Program-made: the position numbers and the translations under genes
Assembly: GCA_965218875.1 (NCBI GenBank)
Contig: OZ244707.1
Coordinates: 2,666,001 to 2,730,000, forward strand
Length of the DNA stretch: 64,000 nt
Direction: 5' to 3'
DNA from: CBDCMJ01 sp965218875
GTDB taxonomy: Bacteria > Chloroflexota > Dehalococcoidia > Lucifugimonadales > UBA3495
Part shown: one piece after another, positions 1 to 9,660 of the stretch
How positions within the stretch are numbered: the first letter of the stretch is position 1
Layout: every line of letters starts with the position of its first letter
Notes under the pieces: generated by a model
The model's database searches: none
Told to the model about the DNA's origin: nothing
The model's input: only the letters and a program-made list of their open reading frames with translations

Positions 1-827
1 ATGGGGCGGCGCATTGTCCCAGATCACGTTCAGCCGCCCTCTGTGCCTCCCCCGTAACTGTTCCAGGAAGGCAACCGAGGTTCCGGAGTTGCTGTTGCCC
101 TCCAGTCCCATCCACTCCACCTCCCCCGTCTCCAGGCACACCGCCGAGTAGTAGCTGGCCTTCTCCCCGTACTTGGGACTGGTCGAGTCCACCAATGCCG
201 GTTCTCCCCTGAGCACCCATTTGCCCCGCAACTCCGCGTCGGCCCGGAAGTGGGCCTCGTCGGCAAAGAATACCTTGGCTCCGGTCCGCCGGGTCTCCTC
301 GCTAAGGGCGGCATACTCCGCAACGAAGGCCTTCCGCTTCGACTCATTCGCCTTCACCAAGCGCTTCTTGGGACGCTTGTAGGTGAATCCCAGCCGGTGC
401 AGGTAATTCAGGCAACTGCTACGGCTCAGGTTGAGGCCGAACCGTTCCGAGACAAACCGCCGCACCACCCGCCAATACCAGTTGGCCAGTTCCAGGCCCG
501 ATGATGACGGCGGCAGCTGCACCGCTCCTGTCAACTCCGCCTGCTGTGTCTGGTCGAGGGCGGGGGGGAACCGCCCGTCTGCTCGAAGATCAGGGCTGCC
601 AGACCATCCTCGCCGAAGGCCGAGGCCCACCGTCCAATGGTGTGGGGATCCCGCTCCAGTGCCTCCGCCGCGGCCACTGCCGTCCAGCCTTGGGCCAGCA
701 GCCAGACGGCGTACCACCTTTCCCGCTCCCGGGGTGTGGGCGCCAGGATCATTCTCCGCCGCAGGTCCTTCGCGCCCATCTGCCATTGTTCCAAAGACTG
801 GCCGATATCTCTTACCCCCATCATCAA
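1..827 (-). pseudogene. IS630-family transposase, two frames joined at a C7 run, 3' end outside window
   Basis: DDE transposase for cut-and-paste movement. The first frame (531-827) encodes a helix-turn-helix with RDIGQSLEQW near the start. The second frame, open from about 545 down to position 1, carries VFFADEAHFRAD (first Asp) and IWDNAPPH (second Asp); the final Glu would lie beyond the window. The frames overlap at a run of seven C (minus strand, about 565-571), where a -1 shift joins them. Two-frame transposases read by frameshifting are known in IS630, so this could be programmed rather than broken. The upstream 76 bases show no other gene. Confidence 0.7.
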
Positions 828-904
828 CCCCTCCCAAACTACCTACCCCAACTGCCTCCCAATTTACCCTATCCTTATGCGCATTTCACCTTGGCTTTGG
901 TTTA
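1..904 (-). mobile_element. IS630-type element, 5' part only (continues past window start)
   Basis: This element holds a minus-strand transposase with an N-terminal helix-turn-helix and a DDE core. Its right edge appears to be a TA dinucleotide at 903-904, the usual IS630 target. From position 903 rightward the sequence matches the left interior of the other two IS5-type copies (near 48703 and 48190); to the left that match stops abruptly. The element therefore sits inside IS5 copy 1. The other end lies outside the window. Confidence 0.75.
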
Positions 905-1856
905 GTAATAACCCGCAACAGTAGCGAAAGGGAACGAGTGGGAGTAGAGGTTAGACTTGGGTAATGACCAAATACGAAGGACCCAAGCTACCTCGGCCAA
1001 AGCGGACCGGCCCGGTGACGCCGGCCAACCCCACCACCGGCGCCTACCAGGTGTCCGATGCCCTATGGGAGGCCCTAGCCCCGCTGATTCCCCGGCGGGT
1101 GAACACCCATCCCCTGGGTGGAGGCCGTCCCAGAGTGCCGGACCGGACCTGCGCCAACGGCATCTTCTACGTGCTTCGCACCGGCTGCCAGTGGAAAGCC
1201 CTGGATGCCACCGGGATTTGCTCCGGCTCCACCGCCCATCTGCGCTTTCAAGAATGGGCCGCTGCCGGAGTGTTTTTAAGGCTATGGCAGTCGGGGCTGG
1301 AACGGTACGACGAATTGAAGGGTCTGGACTGGAGTTGGCTGAGCATGGACGGGGCCATGACCAAGTCCCCCCTGGGCGGGGGGGGAAACCGGCCCCAACC
1401 CCACGGACCGGGGTAAGACAGGGGTCAAACGCAGCCTGTTGACCGACGCCCAAGGCATTCCGGTGGGGCTGGCAGTGGCTGGGGCCAACCGCCACGACAT
1501 GAAGCTGGTGCGGGCTACGGTGGAGAGCCTGGCGGTGCAACGCCCGCCGCCCAGTGAGGAGAACCCCCAGGGTCTGTGCCTGGATAAGGGTTATGACTTC
1601 GATGAGGTGCGGCGAACTCCGGAGGAGTTCGGCTTCACGGCCCACATCCGCAGCCGGGGCGAAGAGGCGCAGGCCATCAAAGAGGAAGCCGGCTTCAAGG
1701 CCCGGCGTTGGGTGGTGGAACGGACCCACAGCTGGCTGAACCGCTTTCGCCGCATCTTGGTCCGCTGGGACAAGACCCCAGACAATTACATCGCCTTTCT
1801 TCATTTCGCCTGCGCCCTTATTGCTCTCAGAGCCGCCGGGTTATTAGGATAGGCAC
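905..1856 (+). mobile_element. IS5-family (IS427-like) element, copy 1, left end displaced by IS630 insertion
   Basis: The copy is nearly identical to those at 47236-48206 and 48686-49656, which define the complete 971-bp element. Its right end reads GGCAC followed by TAA. The first 19 or so bases of the left end are missing because the IS630-type element begins here; they should lie on the far side of that element, outside the window. Confidence 0.85.
964..1852 (+). CDS. IS5-family transposase, two frames joined at a G8 run
   Basis: DDE transposase of the IS427 type. The first frame (964-1416) holds the N-terminal domain and the first catalytic Asp in WLSMDGAMTK. The second (to 1852) holds LLTDAQGIPVGL, the second Asp in CLDKGYDFDEV and the late Glu region WVVERTHSW. 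The frames meet at eight G (1378-1385). Moving from one to the other there gives the family consensus GPNPTDRGKTG, and this needs a net +1 (or -2) shift. All three copies in the window have the same G8, so either the shift is programmed or the ancestor was already mutated. Confidence 0.8.
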
Positions 1857-1857
1857 T

Positions 1858-1986
1858 AAGTCCTGGAGAAAGGCGCCTCGCTTATCTCTCTTGCCACGCT
1901 GGCTGAGCTGAATGAGGTCCTCCGCAGACGCCGATTAAACAGTTATCTGAGAGAGGACCTTTTCATTCTCGTTACCATCGTCTTTC
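1858..1986 (+). pseudogene. PIN-domain protein fragment, cut by IS5 copy 1
   Basis: Translating directly after the IS5 end gives VLEKGASLISLATLAELNE followed by VLRRRRLNSYL, which resembles the N-terminal half of COG1569-type PIN toxins (a strand, then ATLAELxEVLxRxRF). The start of the gene is missing on the left, and the C-terminal catalytic part is not recognisable on the right. PIN domains are metal-dependent RNases of toxin-antitoxin pairs; this remnant cannot be active. No antitoxin is seen beside it. Confidence 0.45.
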
Positions 1987-2068
1987 GTAGCCAACCCGTC
2001 TTCCCGGCGAAAGCCGGGAGCCAGGGAGCCTCGACAAGAGTCGACCGTGCCTTCACCGAACCTATCTG

Positions 2069-2090
2069 GATTCCGACGCAGGCCGGAATG
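2069..2090. repeat. REP-like palindrome
   Basis: ATTCCG (2070-2075) pairs with CGGAAT (2084-2089), and the sequence continues GACGGCG. The same layout occurs at 57337-57357 (ATTCCGGC paired with GCCGGAAT). Both lie between genes. The rest of 1990-2271 shows no gene. Confidence 0.5.
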
Positions 2091-2271
2091 ACGGCGTGAG
2101 GGCAGTTTGCCCCGAGAGAATAGGCCCTCTGAAGTTGGTTATTCGCTGTACACGGCTGTATAGTGCTACATGCCGGCAATCCAATGACGAGGAATGAGAT
2201 GGCCACAGGTTTCTCCAGCTCGGGGGTCTCTCGATTTGAGGACCGGGACCTGGGAGCGCCCCGAGTCCGGT

Positions 2272-3398
2272 ATGAAGTGGGTACGCCCCTATCCAGCCGG
2301 GCAGCGGAACATCGGTCATAACCGATGGCACCCGGACATTCCGCCGCTGATCGAGATCGAACCCGGCGGTGAGGTGATCCTGGAGACACCGGGTTACGAC
2401 GGCTATCAACTTAAAGACGACGACAGCACCGCCGACGTGACCGCTATGGACCTGACCCGGGTCCATCCGCTGGCGGGGCCGGTGGCGGTGCGGGGAGCCG
2501 AGCCCGGCGACCTGCTGGTGGTGGACCTCCTGGAGCTGTCACCCCTGAGCGGAGTGGGATACTCATGTGTTATCCCGGAGATCGGAGGCATCTTACGGGA
2601 CGTTTACCCCGCGGCCTATAAGTCGGTCTGGTACATGAGAGGGAACGTCTACGCCGAGTCCCGGCACATCCCCGGAGTGCGCATTCCCGCCCTCCCCCAT
2701 CCGGGAGTGATCGGCGTGGCGCCGTCCCATGAGATGCTGGCCCGGTGGAATGAGCGGGAAGCCCCGTTGGCCGCAGACGAGGGGCCTACCCTCCCCATGC
2801 CGAGACCGCCTTGTTTCGCGGCGTCGGTCCGGCGCAACATGCGTCGATGGCGGCGGAGGCGGCCAGGACGGTGCCGCCCAGGGAAAACGGCGGCAACGTG
2901 GACATCAAGAATCTTTCCAGCGGCTCCAGAATATATTTCCCGGTATTCGTGCCCGGCGCCCTGCTCTCCGTGGGGGACCTGCATTTCGCCGAAGGCGATG
3001 GCGAGGCGACTTGGAACGCCATCGAGATGGATGGCGCGACCTGGCTGCGGGCGGGCCTCATCAAGGGAGGCACCACGAAGTACAATGTCCGCACTCCGAT
3101 GTTTCAACCGGGCCCAGTAGAACCCCAGTTTGGCAACCGGTATCTGACCTTTACCGGCTTCAACTTCCGGGGTAACCAGCAGGCTTTCAACGATTGCACC
3201 ATGGCCGCTCGAGAAGCGATGCTACAAGCCATTGACCACTTGACCAACTTCGGCTACAGCGGAGAGCAGGCCTACACTCTACTGAGCGTCGCTCCGATAG
3301 AGCTCCGTATCAGTGGAATCACCGACGTGCCCAATGCCTGCGCTACCCTTTACCTGCCGCTGGACATTTTCGATCAGGGAATCTTGCCCCAAGACTAA
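2272..3398 (+). pseudogene. Acetamidase/formamidase-family protein, frameshifted
   Basis: FmdA_AmdA family amide hydrolase (C-N bonds of small amides such as formamide). The first frame starts at ATG 2272 (MKWVRPYPAGQRNIGHNRW) and runs through GDLLVVDLLEL. The second frame, open to 3398, holds PPRENGGNVDIKNL, VFVPGALLSVGDLHFAEGDG and the ending LPLDIFDQGI. The frames must join between about 2784 and 2810; a one-base change there restores a single protein of about 375 residues, normal for the family. Whether this is real decay or a sequence error cannot be told here. It is followed by a serine hydrolase and an FAD oxidoreductase on the same strand. Confidence 0.8.
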
Positions 3399-3481
3399 TA
3401 TGCTAACTTGGGAAACACTTCGAGCCAGGTCCACCAGACTGGGCCAGCCTTTACAAAAATCATCGACGGAGAGGTGCTGCC

Positions 3482-4636
3482 ATGGTGGAAAGTCCGAAGG
3501 GCATCGTACAGGAAGCTATCGACGTCGCTATCGGAGAACGTGGGGAAATCGGAGTTCAGGTCGCAGCATACCTGGGCAGCGAACTGGTGATCGACCAGTG
3601 GGGCGGCCTGGCTGACGAGACCATTGGCCGAGAGGTCGATGGAGACACCCTCTTCCCGGTGTTCTCGAACATTAAGGCGATGACGGCGACAGCGCTCCAC
3701 ATCCAGGCGGAGCGGGGGCTGGTGGACTACTACCAACCGGTGGCCAAATACTGGCCCGAATTCGGCAAGCACGGCAAGGACAAAGGCACGGTGTTCGATG
3801 CGTTGACCCACCGTATCGGGGTCCCGTTGATGCCGGTGGGGGTTACCCCGGAGTTGATGTGCGACTGGGACTGGATGGTGGGGCAGATCGCGGAGATGCA
3901 TCCTCTCTTTGAGCCGGGGACCCGAAGCGGCTACATGGCCTACACCTTTGGCTGGGTAGTGGGTGAGGTCGTGCGCCGTACCGATCCAATGAACCGTCCC
4001 TTCGGTCAGTTCATCCAGGAGGAAATCTGCCTGCCCCTGAGCATCACCGACCTGTGGGCCGGGATTCCACCGGAGGTTGAGCCCAGGGTGGCTAAACTTA
4101 CCAATTTACCGGAGGTCCCTCCCGGCGCTCCGGGAATCCCGCCGGACTCGCTGCGGTTCCGGGCTTCCCCACCTGTGGTGGGGACCAACCAGGAGGTGTT
4201 CGGCCGCTCTGATGTGCGCCAAGCCTGCATCCCCGGAGCTCAAGGGATCATGAATGCGCGAAGCCAGGCCCGGTTCTACGCGATGCTGGCCAATGGCGGT
4301 GAGCTGGACGGCGTGCGCCTTCTTTCCGAGGACCGGGTGCGGACCTTCCATATACCCCGTCCCCCCAGCGATTACGATCCGGTGCATGGCAAACCCCATC
4401 ATGGGACCATCGGAGGATTCCACTTCGCGGGTAGTCCCGGCATGGGCGCCATGGGCCGCAACCCTCTGGCTTTCGGCCACAACGGGGCCGGCGGCTGTCT
4501 GGGCTGGGCCGATCCCAAGCATCGGCTGGCGGTTGCCATCCACCATAACCGCATGGTCCCCCACGGCCCTCCCGAAGAAAGCCCGCTGACACCCATTGGT
4601 GGAGCGGTGCGAAAGGCTCTGGGGATGCCCGAGTAG
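3482..4636 (+). CDS. Beta-lactamase-like serine hydrolase (class C / esterase type)
   Basis: Member of the beta-lactamase/penicillin-binding-protein fold used by many EstB-type esterases. The catalytic SxxK is Ser62-Asn-Ile-Lys65 in FPVFSNIKAMTA. The segment GYMAYTFGWVVGEVVRR follows the usual lid helix and could supply the Tyr of the second motif; FGHNGAGGCLGWADP is the C-terminal glycine-rich strand. No clear signal peptide is seen, so a cytoplasmic location is likely. ATG 3482 has GGAGAGG upstream. Its 384 residues are typical. It lies between the broken formamidase-like gene and an FAD oxidoreductase, suggesting a catabolic cluster. The substrate is unknown. Confidence 0.85.
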   Translation: MVESPKGIVQEAIDVAIGERGEIGVQVAAYLGSELVIDQWGGLADETIGREVDGDTLFPVFSNIKAMTATALHIQAERGLVDYYQPVAKYWPEFGKHGKDKGTVFDALTHRIGVPLMPVGVTPELMCDWDWMVGQIAEMHPLFEPGTRSGYMAYTFGWVVGEVVRRTDPMNRPFGQFIQEEICLPLSITDLWAGIPPEVEPRVAKLTNLPEVPPGAPGIPPDSLRFRASPPVVGTNQEVFGRSDVRQACIPGAQGIMNARSQARFYAMLANGGELDGVRLLSEDRVRTFHIPRPPSDYDPVHGKPHHGTIGGFHFAGSPGMGAMGRNPLAFGHNGAGGCLGWADPKHRLAVAIHHNRMVPHGPPEESPLTPIGGAVRKALGMPE

Positions 4637-4757
4637 CTTCCCCTTTGACTGTCTGGGGGTTTCGTTTGCTTGCAGGGGACACCACCCATTGGAGCCTGCG
4701 GCCGTCAATGTCGGAGAGGCGCCAGGGGTGTCGAAAGGCAGGTAGGAGGGCAGACGT

Positions 4758-6158
4758 ATGGCAGACCTGAATATTGCGACCCTTTCCGGCGACTACACGG
4801 TCATAAGCGAGGCGGCAGTCGAGGACTTCAGGGGCAGCCTGCACGGGGAGTCGCTGCGCCCCGGCGACGCTGGGTACGACGGCGCCCGCCGGATCTGGAA
4901 CGCCATGATCGACAAACGGCCCGCCCTGATCGCCCGTTGCAGCGGAACGGCCGACGTGATCAACTCGGTCGACTTCGCCAGGGAGAACGGCCTGCTGATT
5001 TCGGTGCGCGGCGGCGGCCATAACTTCCCGGGCAACAGTGTCTGCAACGACGGGCTGATGATCGACCTCTCCCGGATGACGGGCGTCCGCGTCGACCCGG
5101 CGGCGAAGACCGTTCGAGCCCAGGGCGGCGCCAAGTGGGGAGCGTTCGACCACGAGACCCAGGCCTTCGGCCTCGCCGCGCCCGGAGGGACCGACGTGGA
5201 CACCGGCATCGCCGGTCTTACGCTGGGCGGCGGCATCGGATGGCTGTCCGGCAACTACGGTCTGAGCTGCGACAACCTGATTTCCGCCGACGTTGTCACC
5301 GCCGCCGGCCGGTCCCTCACCGCCAGCGCCGACGAGAACCCCGACTTGCTCTGGGGCCTCCGGGGCGGCGGCGGCAACTTCGGCGTCGTCACCTCTCTTG
5401 AGTACCAGCTACATCCTGTCGGCCCCGAGGTGCTGGCGGGCTGGGTGGTCTACCCGTTCGACAGAGTGAGAGAGTTCTTCGCCCTGGTCGACGAGTTGAC
5501 CGCCGATATGCCCGACGAGTTGAACCTCATCACCTTCCTGATGACTCTCCCAGAGGGCGGCGGAAGGGCGTGCAGCATTCTGCTCTGCTATCACGGTCCT
5601 ATCGAAGAAGGGGAGCGGGTCATCCGGCCGCTCCGGGAGTTGGGCCCGCCAATATTAGACGACGTCCGGCCCATGACCTACACCGATGCCCAGAAGCTGG
5701 CGGTGGCCCCCCAGGGACGGCAGAACTACTTGAAGTCCCATTTCATTAGTCAGGTCAGTGACGATGTGGTGGACGTCGCGCTCGACTATTTCGACCGGGT
5801 GACCTCGCCGCTTTCGTCCGTCCTGTTCCAGTATCTCGGTAACGCCTCCCGGCGTGTTCCCGCCAACGAGACCGCTTTCGGCCACCGGGGCGCCCTGTGC
5901 GAGTGGGCCACCAATGCGGTCTTCCTGGACCCGGGGGAGTCGGAGGTCCACATCCGATGGGCCCGGGATTTTGCCTCGGAGTTGTTGCCCTTCTCCTCGG
6001 GGGCCTACATCAACCAGGTCGGTACCGAAGAAGAGGAAGGGCGGGAGGCGATACAGGCGGCCTTCGGGGACAACTTCCAGAGGCTGGCGGCCCTGAAGCA
6101 GAAGTACGACCCGACGAACCTGTTCAGCCACAACCAGAACATCCGGCCCCGGATCTAG
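4758..6158 (+). CDS. FAD-binding oxidoreductase with berberine-bridge-type C-terminus
   Basis: PCMH-type flavoprotein oxidase or dehydrogenase. FAD-binding landmarks are RGGGHNFPGN with His88 (the residue that carries 8-alpha-linked FAD in this family), GLTLGGGIGWLSGNYG, and LLWGLRGGGGNFGVV. The Cys used by bicovalent members is absent from the GLTLGGG loop, so single covalent attachment is likely. The BBE tail KYDPTNLFSHNQNIRP is classic. The 466-residue length is normal. GGAGG precedes ATG 4758. Such enzymes oxidise sugars, alcohols or phenolics, and are abundant in SAR202 genomes. Confidence 0.9.
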   Translation: MADLNIATLSGDYTVISEAAVEDFRGSLHGESLRPGDAGYDGARRIWNAMIDKRPALIARCSGTADVINSVDFARENGLLISVRGGGHNFPGNSVCNDGLMIDLSRMTGVRVDPAAKTVRAQGGAKWGAFDHETQAFGLAAPGGTDVDTGIAGLTLGGGIGWLSGNYGLSCDNLISADVVTAAGRSLTASADENPDLLWGLRGGGGNFGVVTSLEYQLHPVGPEVLAGWVVYPFDRVREFFALVDELTADMPDELNLITFLMTLPEGGGRACSILLCYHGPIEEGERVIRPLRELGPPILDDVRPMTYTDAQKLAVAPQGRQNYLKSHFISQVSDDVVDVALDYFDRVTSPLSSVLFQYLGNASRRVPANETAFGHRGALCEWATNAVFLDPGESEVHIRWARDFASELLPFSSGAYINQVGTEEEEGREAIQAAFGDNFQRLAALKQKYDPTNLFSHNQNIRPRI

Positions 6159-6304
6159 GCCCCCGAAGGGCCGGGCACTGGCGTACCGTTTCGTAGAAGG
6201 CATCGCGTTGGCCTGCTCGAAACTTTGTTCCTATTTAAGTTTGAAGTCAAGCACAGACAGTCGCATGTCCGCTTCGGAAGGAATGGCTTTGTCCTGCCTG
6301 TTAA

Positions 6305-7483
6305 TCAGCGAATCCTCCTGCCGCTCTGAAACACGGCCCAGACGTTTCTGAGCGCGGCCGGGTCTGACAAGGGGTCCCCGTCTATGAGCACCATGTCAGC
6401 CTGCTTCCCAACCTCGACGGCGCCAGCCTGGTCCTGAATGCCCAGGAGCTCCGAGGCAACGCGCGTGGACGCTTCCAGCGCCTCCTGGGGCGTCATGCCG
6501 TTTTCGATCATCAACTCGACTTCACGGGCCACAAAACCGTGGCGGGCGGGCGATCCCCCGGCGTCCGTGCCAGTGGCGATGCGGACTCCGGCTTGGAGGG
6601 CACGTTTGAAGCTGGCGATGGAGTTTTCCTTGCGGTCGTAGATTTCGGCCATCTGGTCCCGAGACCAGCCCATCTGGGTAGCCAGGCGCTCCCTGGCGTC
6701 CCAGGTAGACATGGTGGGCACCATGAACGTGCCCCTTTGCGCCATAAGTTCGACCGTGGCTTGGTCTACATAGGTGCCGTGCTCGATGGAGTCGATTCCG
6801 GCTTCAACTGCCAACCGGGTCCCCTCGAAGCCGTGGCAGTGGGCGGCGATCTTGAGGCCCGCATCGTGGGCCGCCCGCACCGCGACATCCAAGGCCTCCT
6901 GGCTCATGCTGGCGAACTGCTCGCCGTTGGGGCGGAACCCAGTGGCGCCCACCTTGATGAGGCCGGCGCCCCGATCAATCATGTCCTGGATGCCTTCCAG
7001 CAGCTCCTCAGGGGTTTCGGTAGTCCTGGTAAGGCCGGCAGGCCAAGTTCCCGGGAACTGGAACCATTCTCCGGAAGCAATGATTCGCGGCCCTAAAATA
7101 GCCCCCGCAGCGGATTGCCGGGCAATATTGATGTTGATAGCGTAGCGGGCGCCAACATCCCTGGCCGAGGTGACCCCGGACATCAGCGCGCGACGGCAGT
7201 TGCCCACAGCTTTGAGCGTGAATTCCTCGGCTGTGTCGTTCAGCAGGCGTTCCATGGAGTCCATGCCGCCGTCGCCCGTGAAGTGCTCGTGGCAATCGAT
7301 CAGGCCGGGGATCAGCGTCAATCCCTGCCCGTTGATGTCCTCCTGGTGGCCGGACCGTTTCGGCCGGGCCGATTCCTCCCCTATCCAGGCTATTGCTCCG
7401 TTCGATACCTCCACGCTCACGGAGGGCCGTGGAGCGGACCCTGTCCCGTCGATCAGCCTGACGTTGCGAATTACCAAGTCCAT
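6305..7483 (-). CDS. Metal-dependent amidohydrolase (Xaa-Pro dipeptidase / imidazolonepropionase-like)
   Basis: TIM-barrel hydrolase. It opens with the small beta domain MDLVIRNVRLIDGTG and then shows PGLIDCHEHF (metal ligands His65 and His67), GAGLIKVGATG (candidate carboxylated Lys), KIAAHCHG, IDSIEHGTY and IATGTDAGG (late Asp). These are the ligands of a binuclear subtype. The start is ATG 7483, just after GAGGAGG; an upstream in-frame extension to 7648 has no family match. 392 residues. It converges with the FAD oxidoreductase and is divergent from the ABC-F gene. The substrate is probably a small amide or dipeptide, not known. Confidence 0.88.
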   Translation of the reverse strand: MDLVIRNVRLIDGTGSAPRPSVSVEVSNGAIAWIGEESARPKRSGHQEDINGQGLTLIPGLIDCHEHFTGDGGMDSMERLLNDTAEEFTLKAVGNCRRALMSGVTSARDVGARYAININIARQSAAGAILGPRIIASGEWFQFPGTWPAGLTRTTETPEELLEGIQDMIDRGAGLIKVGATGFRPNGEQFASMSQEALDVAVRAAHDAGLKIAAHCHGFEGTRLAVEAGIDSIEHGTYVDQATVELMAQRGTFMVPTMSTWDARERLATQMGWSRDQMAEIYDRKENSIASFKRALQAGVRIATGTDAGGSPARHGFVAREVELMIENGMTPQEALEASTRVASELLGIQDQAGAVEVGKQADMVLIDGDPLSDPAALRNVWAVFQSGRRIR

Positions 7484-7651
7484 CGTCGCCTCCTCGCGCT
7501 GTCCATAATCCCGAGCGATTTCCCTGCCCTCTGTCGTCAATGCACTCGGGCCGTGCCGCTCAAGACCCCGCCAGGTCAGGTTGAACGTTCTGGCACAACT
7601 TGGAGCGAGCGTATCACACCGGATGATACAATCGCTGTCCCGACGCATACC

Positions 7652-9633
7652 ATGCTATTCGCATCTGACATCAGTAAAGCCTATTCTGAACGAACGCTGT
7701 TCAGCGGGCTAAACCTCTCCATGACAACCGGCGATCGTATTGCGTTGATCGGCGCCAACGGCTCGGGCAAAACCACTCTTCTGGACATTCTTGCCGGCGA
7801 AACCCTGCCAGACACCGGGTCAATATCCCAGCAGCGCAACACAACGGTGGGATATCTGAAGCAGGAACCAGGGCAATTTACCGGCCGTTCCCTGCTGCAA
7901 GAGGTGTTGAATGCCAACCAAGAGGTGATCGCTCTCGCCGACCGCATTGCCGCCACCAGGGAAGCCCTGTCGTCGGCGACGGACCCTTTGGAACAGCGGG
8001 AATTGATGGGCCTGCTCTCTCAGTTCGACGTGGAGTTGGAAGCCGCCGGCGGGGAAGACCGTGACCATGAGGCGAAAGCAATTCTTTCAGGCCTCGGCTT
8101 CAAGGAAAGCGATTTCTCCCGCGGTATGAACGAGTTCAGCGGCGGTTGGATCATGCGGGCCGAACTGGCCCGGCTGCTGTTCAGAAAACCGGACCTCCTC
8201 CTGTTGGACGAGCCGACCAACCACCTGGACCTCGAAGCCCACCTGTGGTTTGAGAAATACCTTTCCTTCTTCCCCGGAGGAGTGGTGATCACATCCCACG
8301 ACCGGGCCATTTTGAATCAGGTTGCCAACCGGATCCTTGCCATCGAGCCCGGAGAGGCCGTGCATCACCGGGGCAACTACGACGACTACCTGGTTGCTCG
8401 GGAGCGAGCGCTGGAAAGCAAACAGGCGGCCGCCGCACGCCAGGAGCGGGAGATACAGCGGCAAGTGCGGTTCATCGACCGCTTTCGCTCTAAGGCGACC
8501 AAGGCAACCCAAGTCCAAAGCCGGATCAAGCAACTGGAAAAGATACAGGTCATTGACCTGCCACGGGCGACCAAGAAGGTCCGCTTTTCATTCCCAGAGC
8601 CGCCGCGCAGCGGTTGGACGTAGTGACGCTGGCCAACGTCGGCAAATCGTACGGCGACAATGTTGTCTATCGCGGGGTGAACCTGACATTGGAGCGAGGA
8701 GACCGGATTGCTCTGGTCGGCCCCAACGGAGCCGGCAAATCGACCTTGCTCAAGATCCTTGCCGGCGTCCTGCCCATCGACAACGGACAACGCATCCTTG
8801 GACACAACGTGGTATCCGCCTACTACGCCCAACACGTACTGGACCTGCTCGACGCCAACAATAATACCCTCGAGGAACTGCGGGAGACCGCGCCAGCCGA
8901 GTCCGAGCAGAACCTGCGCACGACGCTGGGAGGCTTTCTATTCAGCGGAGACGACATCCTGAAACGCATTTCCGTGCTGTCCGGAGGCGAAAAGGCGCGG
9001 GTTGCACTGGCCAAACTGCTCCATCAACCCAGCAATTTCCTGCTGATGGATGAGCCAACCAACCACCTGGACATAGCATCTCGGGAGATACTGACCGATG
9101 CTCTCGGCGATTACCACGGTACCATCTGCCTGGTGACCCACGATCGTACCCTCATCAGACAGGTGGCAAACAAGATCATTGAAATTGACGCGGGAGTGCC
9201 CAGGGTATTCCCCGGCGACTACGACAGTTACCTGTACTGGAAGCAGCAGGAAGCCGAAACGAAGCCCGCTTCCGCCAGTAACAACGGCAAGGAATGTGAT
9301 GTCTCCGACAATGCGACGCGTGGGCGACGTTCCCGGCGGACCCTTACACCCAAGGAAGAGCAACAGCGTGCACTGAGCAGCCAGGCACGCCAACTTGCGG
9401 TCCGAATCGACGAGATCGGCGCCGCTATCACCGAGCGCGAAGCCCTCACCTCGGAGCTGGAAGCCATGTTCGCCAACCCCGATCGGTTCGACGACCGGAC
9501 TCACATGGAGGCTTCGGCTGAACGTTACCGGGTCCTTAAAGAAGAGGAACAGTCTCTGTGGGACGAATGGGAACGTTCGTCGTTGGAAGCGGAGGATGTG
9601 GGCCGGGCGCTCGTGGAACTCAAGGCCAGCTGA
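7652..9633 (+). pseudogene. ABC-F family ATPase (Uup/YdiF type), split by a frameshift near 8605
   Basis: ABC-F proteins have two ABC domains and no membrane part; they act at the ribosome. The first frame (7652-8623) has Walker A GANGSGKT, signature FSGGW and LLLLDEPTNHLDLEAHLWFE, then the linker region. The second frame (from about 8614 to 9633) has GPNGAGKST, LSGGEKARVALAKLL and LLMDEPTNHLDIASRE, then a basic coiled-coil tail (ETKPASASNNGKE onward). A single-base shift near 8600-8614 restores one protein of about 660 residues. In the first ABC domain the signature is a little degenerate, as is common. The frameshift could be a sequence error; if real, the gene makes a truncated first half. 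Confidence 0.85.
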
Positions 9634-9660
9634 CACGGTTGCGATGTGGGCGCCGCCGCC

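Noticed and set aside
902..1804. A 300-residue minus-strand ORF across IS5 copies
   Set aside because: It is antisense to the transposase, appears identically in each copy, and has no family features.
6156..6172. Terminator between the FAD oxidoreductase and amidohydrolase genes
   Set aside because: GGCCC/GGGCC can pair, but the stem is five bases with no T tract.
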